Of a stretch of DNA of 64,000 nucleotides, positions 1 through 11,447 are shown piece after piece; positions within the stretch are counted from its first letter, which is position 1; every line of letters starts with the position of its first letter. The notes beneath the pieces are model-generated. The model had not been told where the DNA came from, did not search any database, and was given only the letters and a program-made list of their open reading frames with translations. The stretch covers positions 496,001 through 560,000 of the forward strand of contig NZ_MDEE01000001.1 in assembly GCF_002939865.1 (NCBI RefSeq). The letters run 5' to 3'. This DNA is from Xanthomonas dyei. GTDB taxonomy: Bacteria > Pseudomonadota > Gammaproteobacteria > Xanthomonadales > Xanthomonadaceae. Made by a program: the position numbers and the translations under genes.

Positions 1-283
1 ACTGGTGCGCCGCGACCACCTGTCCCTGCGCAACGGCGACCTGCACCACGACTCCCGAGCGCGCGGTGGTGATCGCGATCATGCCCTCGGCCGGGATGAC
101 CGCGCCATACAAGGTCTGGCTGCGTGCAAATCCCAGGCTGAAGAATCCCACCACCACGAGCAGCACCGACGCCACCAGCACTGCAACGCACCAACGCAGC
201 GGCCCATGCTGGCGAAGCACCACCGGCCCGAGCCCACTGCGTTGCCGGTGGTCCATCGCCTCGCGCCGAAACAGCGACGTCAT
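1..283 (-). CDS. raxA: RaxA-like membrane fusion protein (partial)
   Basis: This is the amino-terminal ~94 residues of a HlyD/CvaA-type periplasmic adaptor; the rest lies beyond the left window edge. The protein starts MTSLFRREAMDHRQ, a cytoplasmic tail typical of bacteriocin-export adaptors. One hydrophobic segment follows (about residues 30-52, rich in V, L and A), then the start of a periplasmic region with the pattern GAVIPAEGMIAITTARSGVV, which resembles the lipoyl/barrel-sandwich entry. It lies 91 nt downstream of raxST on the same strand, as expected for a raxST-raxA-raxB operon. Its expected role is to couple the inner-membrane peptidase-transporter RaxB to an outer-membrane channel and export RaxX. 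An internal ATG at position 256 is an alternative start. The name rests mainly on context. Confidence 0.85.
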   Translation of the reverse strand, partial: MTSLFRREAMDHRQRSGLGPVVLRQHGPLRWCVAVLVASVLLVVVGFFSLGFARSQTLYGAVIPAEGMIAITTARSGVVVQVAVAQGQVVAAHQ

Positions 284-374
284 CCGGCCGCAACCAACCG
301 CAGCCGGGCACGCGGCGCGCGGGCAGTGCGGTGCCTCTGCCACGCCCGCACGTGCTCGCAAGGCGCGCTGTCGC

Positions 375-1178
375 TCATACCAGCAGCGCTCCGTGCGATG
401 GCCCGCTCTCCCAGAAGACCAGTTGCTGCAGCTGATGGAACAGCGCTGGCGGCAACACGCTGCGGCGTGGCACGTAGCTCACCCCACAACGTACCCGATG
501 CAGCCCCGGACTCTGCAGCGCGGTATCGAAATGCGCCGACTCGGCCTGGACCCCGGCATAGTCGTGGGCGAAAAAGGGCAGCTGCAGGAACGCATAGATC
601 TGTTCCATCGCCTGCGCCGGCCGCTGCGCCAGAGTCTCGTAGCGCACCAGCAGCAGGCGATCGGCATGGTCGCCGTAGAACGCCTGGCGCAGTCCATCGA
701 GCGCATAGCCCACCACGCCGCGCGACCCGGCCAGCAGGTCCGCGCGCATCGACACCGAGTCCTCCGGGTCGTAACCGAACAGCGCCGACAGGCGCAGCGG
801 CTGGGCCTGCGCCAGCCGTTCGAAACTGTCCACGATCCAACCGACGTCACGCACGCAACACAGGATGCGGCTGTGCGGGAACAGCGTCGCCAGCCCCGCC
901 ACGCGACTGCACCAGGCGCGGTTGGTGTCCAACACCGTGCGCACGCCCTGGCGATCCTGGTAGTAGGCGTCGAACACAGCGCGCATCAGGCGGACGCGCT
1001 GCGCATCGTCGATCTGGATATTGGAGGGATGTTCCTCGCTCATGCCCATCAGCATGGCCGCATAAAGCCGCGCCACCGGCGAGGTGACATCGGCGTGCAC
1101 GTGCGGGTTCTGCCGCAGCAACGCCGCCAGCAACGACGAGCCCGCACGCGGCAACCCGGAGATGAAATGGTAATCCAC
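375..1178 (-). CDS. raxST: RaxST tyrosine sulfotransferase
   Basis: A 267-residue PAPS-dependent sulfotransferase. The 5'-phosphosulfate-binding motif is at residues 6-17 (ISGLPRAGSSLL). A 3'-phosphate-binding segment (CVRDVGWIVDSFERL) lies near residues 108-122. These mark the sulfotransferase fold related to animal tyrosylprotein sulfotransferases. In Xanthomonas oryzae the family member RaxST sulfates Tyr41 of RaxX, and that tyrosine is present in the raxX gene found here. The gene is divergent from raxX across a 442-bp region, with raxA downstream. The start at MDYHFISG places the PAPS motif right at the N terminus, as the family requires. In X. oryzae transcription of raxST responds to two-component systems; I cannot see which sites act here. 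Confidence 0.93.
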   Translation of the reverse strand: MDYHFISGLPRAGSSLLAALLRQNPHVHADVTSPVARLYAAMLMGMSEEHPSNIQIDDAQRVRLMRAVFDAYYQDRQGVRTVLDTNRAWCSRVAGLATLFPHSRILCCVRDVGWIVDSFERLAQAQPLRLSALFGYDPEDSVSMRADLLAGSRGVVGYALDGLRQAFYGDHADRLLLVRYETLAQRPAQAMEQIYAFLQLPFFAHDYAGVQAESAHFDTALQSPGLHRVRCGVSYVPRRSVLPPALFHQLQQLVFWESGPSHGALLV

Positions 1179-1620
1179 GTCGCAGCGTTGTCCTGATCAG
1201 TCGGTTGCTTCGGGCTCGCGGCGGGAAGCCGGCGCGACGCGGGTAGTCAGCGTTGCATAGCGCAGGGCAAGCCCAGCGGACGCGTTGCGCAAACGCGCTG
1301 CGCTTTGCGAATGCCGCCGATCGGGTAGTGCGTTGGGCGACTTGCGCTGCGATCGCCATCACGCTCTTGGCAACCGCAGCACACCTGCTGGATGCGACCT
1401 TCGGTCGCGAGCACATGCCATCGTGCGCCAAGCCTGCAGGCACCTGGCAACCGTGGATGCTGGGGTGAAGGCTCACGACATCGTCGGCGCGCGCCGCGAT
1501 GCCCAGCGACCACTCTCGTCTCACCGGCCACCGAAGACGTGGCCGATGCGGTCACGCGGCCGTCCCTTCGGGCGGCGTGACGCTGCACACGAAGGGCACA
1601 ACCAGAGAGGACGTCGATTA
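1179..1620. promoter_or_regulatory. Divergent raxST/raxX intergenic region
   Basis: This 442-bp region separates the divergent raxST and raxX genes and must carry both promoters. No protein-like reading frame is convincing here. I see no clear PIP box (TTCGC-N15-TTCGC). A purine-rich ribosome binding site, AGAGAGGA, lies at 1604-1611, nine bases before the raxX ATG. The rest is GC-rich, and I cannot assign operators. Confidence 0.6.
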
Positions 1621-1809
1621 ATGAACCTATCGAACCAAGCAAAAGCCAACGGCGCAGTCTCGCTGCGGCAGACAGCCGCATCCAAGGGCAGGATCGAGCC
1701 GCTGGACAAGAGTCTGTGGAAACATGTGGGCGGTGGCGACTACCCGCCGGCCGGCCCAAATACGCGTCACGACCCGAAAAAACCGCCACATCCCCCGCTC
1801 AAGGGCTGA
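1621..1809 (+). CDS. raxX: RaxX sulfated-peptide precursor
   Basis: A 62-residue precursor of the tyrosine-sulfated peptide RaxX, a mimic of plant PSY peptide hormones and the ligand of the rice immune receptor XA21. The leader runs to the double glycine at residues 38-39 (WKHVGGG), where the RaxB peptidase domain would cleave. The mature peptide starts D40-Y41. Tyr41 is at the same position as the sulfated tyrosine of the X. oryzae protein. The core HVGGGDYPP and the later N47 and HDP (50-52) are conserved. Residue 44 is Ala and residue 48 is Thr; as I recall, both are Pro in the XA21-activating allele. The C terminus is PKKPPHPPLKG. It is divergent from raxST and upstream of the gcvP riboswitch, the known genomic position of this cluster. 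Its small size makes it easy to miss in automatic annotation. Confidence 0.95.
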   Translation: MNLSNQAKANGAVSLRQTAASKGRIEPLDKSLWKHVGGGDYPPAGPNTRHDPKKPPHPPLKG

Positions 1810-1973
1810 TCGCAGCTCACGGCCAGCAGCAAGCAGGCGCTGCCGCCTCCGGAACGCCCCGTTGACAAGCCGCGGCCGATAACTCGAACCGGACACCTGG
1901 GCGAGGCGACTCGCCCAGTCATCATGGCGACGTGGCGCCAGCAAGGCGCTTCGCCAACCGGTGGGGGGCTGGC

Positions 1974-1979
1974 TATACT
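1974..1979 (+). promoter_or_regulatory. Candidate -10 box of gcvP
   Basis: TATACT lies about 17 bases before the first riboswitch aptamer, where transcription of the leader should begin. The matching -35 region is weak (TTCGCC-like). The assignment rests on position and the -10 sequence only. Confidence 0.45.
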
Positions 1980-1990
1980 ATCCAGGCAAC

Positions 1991-2173
1991 ACGGTGGGAG
2001 AAGCGGCACTGCCGCTGCCGAAGGCGCAACAGCCCGTAATCGCTCAGGCCCGATACCATCCGCAGTACAACTCTGGAGAGACCGGCCGATGCCGGCGCCG
2101 AAGGGGCACGGAACGCAGGCAGGCCAATGGCCAGGCCGCGTTTTTAAACTCTCAGGCAAAAGGACAGAGGGGC
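1991..2173 (+). promoter_or_regulatory. Tandem glycine riboswitch upstream of gcvP
   Basis: Two glycine aptamers lie in series. The first (about 1991-2066) has the conserved pieces GGGAGAAG, GCTGCCGAAGGCGCAA and CGCTCAGGC. The second (about 2071-2173) has CTGGAGAGACC, GGCGCCGAAGGGGCAC, CTCTCAGGCAAAAGGAC and closes with AGAGGGG. The short linker is typical of the tandem class. It sits in the leader of gcvP, so glycine binding should raise expression of glycine decarboxylase, as in other bacteria. About 100 nt separate the last aptamer from the start codon and could hold the expression platform. Confidence 0.93.
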
Positions 2174-2275
2174 GCGAGGAAGACCGTCGCTGCGACGGGC
2201 CGTGGTGCGCGTGCGCGCCGGGCCGGTCGGGGGGCGTGTCGACCATTCGTCTGCCCCCTGCCCCGGATGCCCGCC

Positions 2276-5218
<2,943 letters not shown>

Positions 5219-5245
5219 GCAACGTTGCAGACGCGGTCACCATCA

Positions 5246-5277
5246 AACCCGGCCGGTAAGACGGCCGGGTTTTTTTA
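5246..5277 (+). terminator. Intrinsic terminator of gcvP
   Basis: AACCCGGCCG (5246-5255) and CGGCCGGGTT (5262-5271) form a 10-bp perfect stem with a six-base loop, followed by a run of T. It begins 27 bases after the gcvP stop codon. Confidence 0.92.
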
Positions 5278-5597
5278 TTGCGTCCTGCGATGCGAGCCAG
5301 ATGCACGAGAGGGGTGACATTGATGACGACCGAGTACCGGTTGCAGCACTGCCAGTGATCGCGCCGTATCGACATACCGGCAGCGACACCGACGCTACCG
5401 GAGCCGCTGCTGGAGCTACTAGCATTCATTGAACCTGCACTTGCAGAGCGTGTGGGTAAGCAATATCTCGCTTCGAAGCCATCGCCGATCGCAGCGACCG
5501 ACGCATGCCGCGCACTTATTTCGCGCGTGTATTTGCCTCGCCTACACGTGTAATAGGCATGATGGCGAACGCCTCCCAACATGGCAGCCCCTTGCGC
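5278..5597. other. Intergenic region gcvP-carboxylesterase
   Basis: About 320 bases between the gcvP terminator and the esterase start. It contains in-frame upstream codons of the esterase (possible earlier starts from 5505) but no protein-like sequence. I see no repeat or clear promoter. Confidence 0.4.
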
Positions 5598-7274
5598 ATG
5601 CTTGAACTGAAACATCTTGGCACCTTGCTGTTGGCAGCCACCCTGCTACTCGGCTGCGCGCCACGTCGTCCCGGTGAGGTTCCAGCCCTGGTGCATGCGC
5701 CCGATGCGCGCGGTGAGGTGGTACGCACCGATACCGGTGCGGTGCGCGGTGTGGCCAGCGCACACGGCAAGGCGTTTTTGGGCGTGCCGTTCGCCGCGCA
5801 GCCGGTGGGCGCGTTGCGCTTCCGTGCACCGCAACCGGCAGCGGCCTGGAAGGATGTTCGCGATGCAACACGGGCCGGGCCCGCCTGCCTGCCGCACTAT
5901 CGCTTCGGGCAAAAGCAGGTCTCCGAAGACTGCCTCACGCTGAATATCTACGCACCGCCCGGCCCTGCGCCCGCGCACCCGCGCGCGGTCATGGTGTGGA
6001 TCTACGGTGGAGCATTGGAGCTGGGCAGCAATGCCGACTACGACCTGAGTGCATTGGCGGCGCGGCAGAATGTGATCGTGGTGGCACCCAACTATCGGCT
6101 GGGCGTCTTCGGATTCTTCGCGCATCCGAGTCTGCGTGGCCAAGGCGAAGGCGCGTATGCACTGCTGGATCAACAGGCCGCATTGCGCTGGGTGCAACGC
6201 AATATCGCCGCCTTCGGGGGCGATGCGCACAACGTCACCGTGTTCGGTGAATCCGCCGGCGCGTGGAGCATCTGTTACCAGCTCGCATCGCCAGGCGCGC
6301 GCGGCCTGTTTCAGCGCGCGATTCTGCAGAGCGGTAGCTGCCTTGCATCCGATTCGAGCGTGACGCGCGCCGAGGCCGAGCGCGGCGGTACGCGCATGGC
6401 ACAGACGCTTGGCTGCGAGGGGGCAAGCGATGTGGCCGCGTGCCTGCGCACACTGCCTGCAGAGGCGTTGGCCGATGCAACACCGCAGCGCCGCGGCTTG
6501 ACCGGCAACGATGCCTGGGCGCCGATGGCCGGCGGCGATGTGCTGCCGGTAATGCCTGCCGAAGCGATTGCCAACGTGCAGCATGCGCAGGTCCCGGTCC
6601 TGATCGGCAGCAACCGCGATGAAGGACGCCTGTTCGCCCAACTGCTGTCCTACATCGGCAAGCTCACGCTGCGCAGCGGTTATGAAGCGCGCATCCAGCG
6701 CATGTATGCGGCACCGGCACCGATCATGGCGCACTACGCAGATGTCGCGGCGCAGTCACGCTGGGAAGCGTTTGCCGACATCGTCACCGACGGCGGCCTC
6801 GCCTGCCCCACGCGCCGGCTTGGGCAGGCGTTGCGCACGCATGCTGCGGTGTATGCCTATGAGTTCGACGACCCGCAGGCGCCGTACGGCCTGTGGCGCT
6901 TGCCGTTCTCGCGCCCCTTGGGCGCATATCACGCCTCAGAATTGGTATATCTGTTTCAGCGCCCCTGGGTGCTCAGTGGCGACCCGCAGTTCAGTGCCGC
7001 GCAACAGGCGTTTTCCAACACCTTGCAGGACTATTGGGGCGCGTTCGCCCGCACTGGCGATCCCAATGGCGGTGGGCGACCACCGTGGCCGCGCTTCGAT
7101 GGCGACACACCATTGACGGTGTCGCCACACAGGATCGGTGCCACACCCGACTTCGTACAGCGGCACCGCTGCGCGTTCTGGGATGCACATGCGCATGCGC
7201 AGGCCGCTGCAGCTCCGCTGCCTGCGCGTTCGCAACAGCATCAGCCGGGCCTCACACGCGATGGTCAACGATGA
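5598..7274 (+). CDS. Type B carboxylesterase lipoprotein
   Basis: A 558-residue alpha/beta-hydrolase of the carboxylesterase type B (para-nitrobenzyl esterase) family. The start at 5598 (MLELKHLG) gives a lipoprotein signal peptide with lipobox LLLGC, so Cys19 should be lipidated and the enzyme anchored in the envelope. The catalytic triad is visible: S219 in GESAG, E342 in NRDEGRLF, H445 in GAYHASELVYLF. The oxyanion region IYGGAL is also present. An upstream in-frame start at 5505 would bury the signal peptide and is less likely. The natural ester substrate is unknown. An aldo/keto reductase follows 102 bases downstream on the same strand; whether they are co-transcribed is unclear. Confidence 0.9.
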   Translation: MLELKHLGTLLLAATLLLGCAPRRPGEVPALVHAPDARGEVVRTDTGAVRGVASAHGKAFLGVPFAAQPVGALRFRAPQPAAAWKDVRDATRAGPACLPHYRFGQKQVSEDCLTLNIYAPPGPAPAHPRAVMVWIYGGALELGSNADYDLSALAARQNVIVVAPNYRLGVFGFFAHPSLRGQGEGAYALLDQQAALRWVQRNIAAFGGDAHNVTVFGESAGAWSICYQLASPGARGLFQRAILQSGSCLASDSSVTRAEAERGGTRMAQTLGCEGASDVAACLRTLPAEALADATPQRRGLTGNDAWAPMAGGDVLPVMPAEAIANVQHAQVPVLIGSNRDEGRLFAQLLSYIGKLTLRSGYEARIQRMYAAPAPIMAHYADVAAQSRWEAFADIVTDGGLACPTRRLGQALRTHAAVYAYEFDDPQAPYGLWRLPFSRPLGAYHASELVYLFQRPWVLSGDPQFSAAQQAFSNTLQDYWGAFARTGDPNGGGRPPWPRFDGDTPLTVSPHRIGATPDFVQRHRCAFWDAHAHAQAAAAPLPARSQQHQPGLTRDGQR

Positions 7275-7376
7275 GCGTGTCCTAGATGCAGCGAAGCGAG
7301 CCGATGACGCAGAGGCGACGTGCCACACGTACCGGCTTCGCTCAGTGACACGCAATCAACGTTACGGGAGTGCTCC

Positions 7377-8231
7377 ATGTCCACATCCACGTCATCCCCC
7401 TGCCCCGAGGTGCTGCTGCGCACCGGGCGTCGCGTCGCAGCGCTTGGCCTGGGCTCCTGGAACCTGGGCCAGGGCCGGCATCCATCGCCGCAGGAGATCG
7501 AGGCGTTGCAGACCGGTCAGCAGCTGGGCATGCGGCTGATCGACACCGCCGAGATGTACGGCAACGGCCGTTCCGAACAGTTGATTGGCCAGGCCATCGA
7601 CAGCGCACAGCCACCGTACCTGGTGTCCAAGGTGTTGCCGAGCAATGCGAGCGCGCGCGGCATTGCGCGTGCCTGCGAAGCCAGCCTGCAGCGGCTTGGC
7701 GTGCGCACCCTGGATCTGTATCTGCTGCATTGGCGCGGCGGTAGCGATCTTGCCGAAGTGGTCGCTGCGTTCGAAGCTTTGCGCGACGCCGGCAAGATCC
7801 GCGACTGGGGCGTGTCGAATTTCGATGTGGACGACATGCAGGACCTGTGGCGCATCGATGGCGGGCAGCGCTGCCTGATCAATCAGGTGCTGTATCACGC
7901 CGGCAGCCGCGGTATCGAATTCGATCTGCTGCCGTGGTGCGCCGCCCATGAAGTGACGGTGATGGCGTACTCGCCACTGGGCAGCCGCGCATTGCTCGAT
8001 CACCCGGTATTGCATGCCATCGGTGCACGGCATGGCGTGGCAGCCACGGCAGTCGCATTGGCTTGGGCGATCCGCAGCGGCCGGGTGATCGCCATCCCCG
8101 AATCGGGTACGCCCGCACACGTGCGTGAAAACGCTGCGGCGTGCACGTTGCAGCTGGATGCGCAGGACCTTGCCGCACTGGATCGCGCGTTCCCGCCGCC
8201 AACGCGCAGACAGCCGCTGGATCTGCTGTAG
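7377..8231 (+). CDS. Aldo/keto reductase
   Basis: A 284-residue NADPH-dependent oxidoreductase of the AKR superfamily. The four catalytic residues are recognisable: Asp and Tyr in DTAEMYGNG, Lys in YLVSKVLPSNAS, and His in YLLHWRGG. The start is the ATG at 7377, preceded by ACGGGAG at a suitable distance. The carbonyl substrate cannot be read from sequence; relatives reduce methylglyoxal or 2,5-diketo-D-gluconate. It sits between a carboxylesterase and catalase on the same strand, and a pair of nested palindromes separates it from katE. Confidence 0.9.
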   Translation: MSTSTSSPCPEVLLRTGRRVAALGLGSWNLGQGRHPSPQEIEALQTGQQLGMRLIDTAEMYGNGRSEQLIGQAIDSAQPPYLVSKVLPSNASARGIARACEASLQRLGVRTLDLYLLHWRGGSDLAEVVAAFEALRDAGKIRDWGVSNFDVDDMQDLWRIDGGQRCLINQVLYHAGSRGIEFDLLPWCAAHEVTVMAYSPLGSRALLDHPVLHAIGARHGVAATAVALAWAIRSGRVIAIPESGTPAHVRENAAACTLQLDAQDLAALDRAFPPPTRRQPLDLL

Positions 8232-8238
8232 TTCCGAC

Positions 8239-8296
8239 ACCACACGCAAGCACATGCATATTGCGTATGCGGCGGTGTTCGCATCATGCGTGTGGT
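8239..8296 (+). terminator. Nested hairpin after aldo/keto reductase
   Basis: ACCACACGCA (8239-8248) pairs perfectly with TGCGTGTGGT (8287-8296). Inside it, GCATA (8256-8260) pairs with TATGC (8266-8270). The structure begins eight bases after the reductase stop codon. There is no T-tract, so termination is an inference; it could also be a control site for katE. Confidence 0.4.
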
Positions 8297-8452
8297 TGAG
8301 TTGGCATTGCACAGCGCGCGGTAGCGCACGCTTTGCGTTGCGCGACCCAAGCGTGTGAGTGTTCGTTCGCATGTAGACACACCCATTTAACGGCGCCACT
8401 CCCAGGCTCGGTTGGATCGCTAGCACCCCAGCCCGCCAACGTGGAGTCCCCC

Positions 8453-10558
8453 ATGGACAAGTCCCCAAGTAAAGCCGCACAGGTTCCTTCTGTCGGCAGT
8501 TCCGCCAGCGCGCAGGAACTGCGCGGCACTGGTGACGAACTGCATCAGAAAGCCGGCGGCTCGCATCCGCAACTGACCACCAACCAGGGCATCCCGGTTG
8601 GCGATAACCAGAACTCGCTACGCGCCACGCCGCGCGGGCCGACGTTGCTGGAAGACTTCATCCTGCGCGAGAAGATCACCCACTTCGATCACGAGCGCAT
8701 CCCCGAGCGCATCGTGCATGCACGCGGCAGCGCCGCGCATGGCTACTTCGAGTTGACCAAATCCCTGAGTCGGTACACCACCGCCAAGCTCTTCACCGAA
8801 GTGGGCGAAAAGACGCCATTGTTTACGCGTTTTTCGACCGTTGCAGGTGGCGCCGGCTCGGTGGACACGCCGCGCGATGTGCGTGGGTTTGCGGTCAAGT
8901 TCTACACCAAGGAAGGCAACTGGGATCTGGTGGGCAACAACATCCCGGTGTTCTTCATCCAGGACGCGATGAAGTTCCCGGACCTGATCCATGCGGTGAA
9001 GATGGAGCCGGACCGCGGCTTTCCGCAGGCTGCCAGTGCGCATGACACGTTCTGGGATTTCATCTCGCTCACCCCCGAATCGATGCACATGATCATGTGG
9101 GCGATGAGCGACCGCACCATCCCACGCTCGCTGCGCATGATCGAAGGCTTCGGCATTCACAGCTTCCGCTTCCTCAACGCGGCCGGCGACAGCACCTTCG
9201 TCAAATTTCATTGGCGCCCGAAGCTGGGCCTGCAATCGACCATCTGGGACGAGGCAGTGAAGCTGGCAGGTGCAGACCCGGATTTCCAGCGCCGCGATCT
9301 GTTCGAGTCGATTCAAAACGGCGACTTCCCCGAGTGGGAGCTTGGCGTGCAGCTGTTTACCGAAGCGGAGGCCGAGGCGTTTCCGTTCGACCATCTGGAT
9401 TCGACAAAGGTCATTCCGGAAGAGCTGGTGCCGCTGCAGATCGTCGGCCGCATGGTGCTGGACCGCTGGCCGGACAACTTCTTTGCCGAAACCGAACAGG
9501 TGGCGTACTGCCCGGCCAACATCGTTCCGGGCATCGATTTCAGCAACGACCCGTTGCTGCAGGGCCGGCTGTTCTCGTATCTGGATACGCAGCTGAGCCG
9601 TCTGGGCGGGCCGAATTTCCATCAGATTCCGATCAACGCACCCAAATGCCCGTTCGCCAACAATCAGCGCGACGGGCATATGCAGATGGGTGTGCCGAAG
9701 GGCCGCGTCGCCTACGAACCCAGCTCGCTGCAGGCCGACGCGCCGCGCGAAGCGCCGCGTGGATTCCCCAGCCATGCAACGCCTGCCGAAGATGGCGCAA
9801 AGAGCCGCGTGCGCGCAGAGAGTTTTGCCGATCATTACAGCCAGGCACGCTTGTTCTACCGCAGCCAGAGCGCACCGGAACAGGCGCATCTGGCCTCGGC
9901 GCTGGTGTTTGAACTGTCCAAGGTCGACACCGCGCACGTGCGCGAGGCCATCGTGGGTCATCTGCGTCATGTCGACCCGGCACTGGCGCAGCGCGTGGCC
10001 GACGGCATGGGCATGACCAAGCTGCCGCCTGCACCTCCGGCAGCGGTTGCGCCAACCGACATGCCGTTGTCGCCCGCGCTGCAATTGATCGGCAAGATGA
10101 AGGACACCTTGCAGGGCCGCACGGTGGGCATTCTGATCCATGACGGTTCGGATGCCGCAGCGATCAAGGCCGTGCGCAAGGCCGCCGAAGCAGCCGGCGC
10201 CACAGTAAAAATCGTCGCGCCCAAACGCGGCGGCGCCAAGCTCAGCGATGGCAAGCAGTTGGCCGCCGACGGCCAGTTGGCGGGCACGCCGTCGATCGTG
10301 TTCGATGCCGTGGCCGTGCTGCTGTCGTCGGAAGCGGCGAAGTTGCTGACCAACGAATCGGCGGCATTGGACTTCGTCAGCAATGCCTGGGCGCATCTGA
10401 AGGCGATTGCCTTCGACGACGGCGCGCAACTGCTTCTCAAGGCCGGCAATGTCGGCAAGGATCCAGGCATTGTCCCCGCGGCCGACACCAAGGCCTTCAT
10501 CGCAGCAGCAAAAACCCGCCAGTGGGCACGCGAGCCGAAGGTGCGCCTGTTGGCGTAA
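8453..10558 (+). CDS. katE: Large-subunit catalase KatE (HPII type)
   Basis: A 701-residue monofunctional haem catalase of the large-subunit clade, converting hydrogen peroxide to water and oxygen. The distal haem pocket shows H89 in RIVHARG and an Asn in the VGNNIPVFF segment (about residue 162). The proximal haem ligand is Y376 in RLFSYLDTQ. After the core (about residues 60-540), the C terminus carries the extra flavodoxin-like/class I amidotransferase-type domain typical of HPII ([20 protein letters not shown] onward). The start at 8453 follows GTGGAG. Such catalases often act in stationary phase or host oxidative burst; no regulator site is clear here. Confidence 0.96.
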   Translation: MDKSPSKAAQVPSVGSSASAQELRGTGDELHQKAGGSHPQLTTNQGIPVGDNQNSLRATPRGPTLLEDFILREKITHFDHERIPERIVHARGSAAHGYFELTKSLSRYTTAKLFTEVGEKTPLFTRFSTVAGGAGSVDTPRDVRGFAVKFYTKEGNWDLVGNNIPVFFIQDAMKFPDLIHAVKMEPDRGFPQAASAHDTFWDFISLTPESMHMIMWAMSDRTIPRSLRMIEGFGIHSFRFLNAAGDSTFVKFHWRPKLGLQSTIWDEAVKLAGADPDFQRRDLFESIQNGDFPEWELGVQLFTEAEAEAFPFDHLDSTKVIPEELVPLQIVGRMVLDRWPDNFFAETEQVAYCPANIVPGIDFSNDPLLQGRLFSYLDTQLSRLGGPNFHQIPINAPKCPFANNQRDGHMQMGVPKGRVAYEPSSLQADAPREAPRGFPSHATPAEDGAKSRVRAESFADHYSQARLFYRSQSAPEQAHLASALVFELSKVDTAHVREAIVGHLRHVDPALAQRVADGMGMTKLPPAPPAAVAPTDMPLSPALQLIGKMKDTLQGRTVGILIHDGSDAAAIKAVRKAAEAAGATVKIVAPKRGGAKLSDGKQLAADGQLAGTPSIVFDAVAVLLSSEAAKLLTNESAALDFVSNAWAHLKAIAFDDGAQLLLKAGNVGKDPGIVPAADTKAFIAAAKTRQWAREPKVRLLA

Positions 10559-10584
10559 GCGCATCCGCACAGCCTGCGCAGGCT

Positions 10585-10619
10585 TGGGCGCGAGCGACGT
10601 TTACGTCGTTTCGCGCCCA
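10585..10619 (+). terminator. Hairpin downstream of katE
   Basis: TGGGCGCGA (10585-10593) pairs with TCGCGCCCA (10611-10619), with an inner GACGT/ACGTC stem. It starts 26 bases after the katE stop. The stem is strong but has no long T-tract, so it is a probable rather than certain terminator. Confidence 0.5.
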
Positions 10620-10718
10620 CGTCGCTTCTGCACGCAGCAATTCTTCCCCAGCAGTAAACTAACGTCTCCGACAGGACAGCCAGCTTTTCATTCAGCCACC
10701 CACCAACGTGCTGGCGCA

Positions 10719-10800
10719 GTGCCCTCATCGCTTGCAGGTCTTGCCGCCAGGGAGCCTGCAGGAACGGATGCATGGCATGTCCCGCAAGCGATGAGAGCAC
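10719..10800. repeat. ~100-bp palindromic repeat, copy A
   Basis: GTGCCCTCATCGCTTGC at 10719-10735 is nearly an exact inverse of GCAAGCGATGAGAGCAC at 10784-10800 (one mismatch). The centre holds GGAGCCTGCAGGAACGGATG and GGCATGTCCCGC, shared with the other copies. The element is degraded in its middle. No coding capacity. Confidence 0.75.
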
Positions 10801-10956
10801 CGTGCGCTCGACTCACTGAGAGCGTTGGCTTAGGTCTCTGATCGCGCCCAAGCGCTGCATGGTTTGAAGTCTCGATTGCGTCGGGCGTGTTGCCCTGGGT
10901 CCTAGACACTGCGGATAGATCAGGCACAACGCGGCCGATCTGCGGCTCGGCTGCAA

Positions 10957-11062
10957 GGTCCTTGCCCGCCCACCACCGCGGGACACGCCGTGAATCCATC
11001 CCTGGAGGCTCTTATGCGGCATCCATGCCGCATAGTCCCGCAACGGTGAGCGGGCAAGGACC
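10957..11062. repeat. ~100-bp palindromic repeat, copy B
   Basis: Outer arms GGTCCTTGCCCGC (10957-10969) and GCGGGCAAGGACC (11050-11062) match perfectly in inverse. Inside are GCGGGACACGCCGTGAATCC, TGGAGGCTC and the inner palindrome TGCGGCATCCATGCCGCA. Its outer arms resemble copy E (56727-56833) rather than copies A, C and D. Confidence 0.8.
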
Positions 11063-11201
11063 CGTCGAGATGGTCGGTGTGCATGGTCAGGAGAAGATCA
11101 TGACGCGCGCTGTTCGGATAATGGAACCGCCGATAAACGTCTCCCCTCGCAAGCCGACCAACAGGCGGGCTTTCAACAAAGCCACCTGCAAACTTCCTGG
11201 T

Positions 11202-11303
11202 GCGGTGCCCTCGCCGCTTGCGGGACCCTTGGCGGCATGGATGCCGCCAAGGAGCCTCCACGGACGGATTCACGGCGTGTCCCGCAAGCGGTAAGGGCAC
11301 CGC
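11202..11303. repeat. ~100-bp palindromic repeat, copy C
   Basis: The left arm (11202-11225) begins GCGGTGCCCTCGCCGCTTGC and pairs almost perfectly with the right arm (11280-11303) ending GGTAAGGGCACCGC. A second palindrome, TTGGCGGCATGGATGCCGCC, sits inside. The unique segment GGAGCCTCCACGGACGGATT follows. A further fragment of the right arm (CCCGCAAGCGGCAAGAC) is visible near 11380-11396. Confidence 0.82.
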
Positions 11304-11447
11304 GCGCTCGACTTACAGGGCTGTTACCCGTCTCCACTCAACGACGCCGGAATTCGAGCTCGATGGACTCACGCAGTACCCCGCAAGCGGCAAGACAAGC
11401 GCGTGCTCGACCAACTCCGCTGTTGAGCAGTCGTTTTGTCAGATGCG

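Larger units (their letters stand above)
10801..11447. other. Non-coding spacer between katE and PAS-AraC gene
   Basis: Together with 10559-10800 this makes an 889-base gap between two convergent genes. Apart from the katE hairpin and repeat copies A-C, I see no protein-like frame. The sequence between the repeats (for example 11063-11200) has no feature I recognise. Confidence 0.5.

Noticed and set aside
1307-1335. GCGAA in the raxST-raxX intergenic region as half of a PIP box
   Set aside because: No second GCGAA at the required 15-base spacing, so HrpX control of raxX or raxST is not supported.
10719-11303. Palindromic repeats considered as an insertion sequence
   Set aside because: No transposase frame, no consistent target duplication, and copies are only ~100 bases long.
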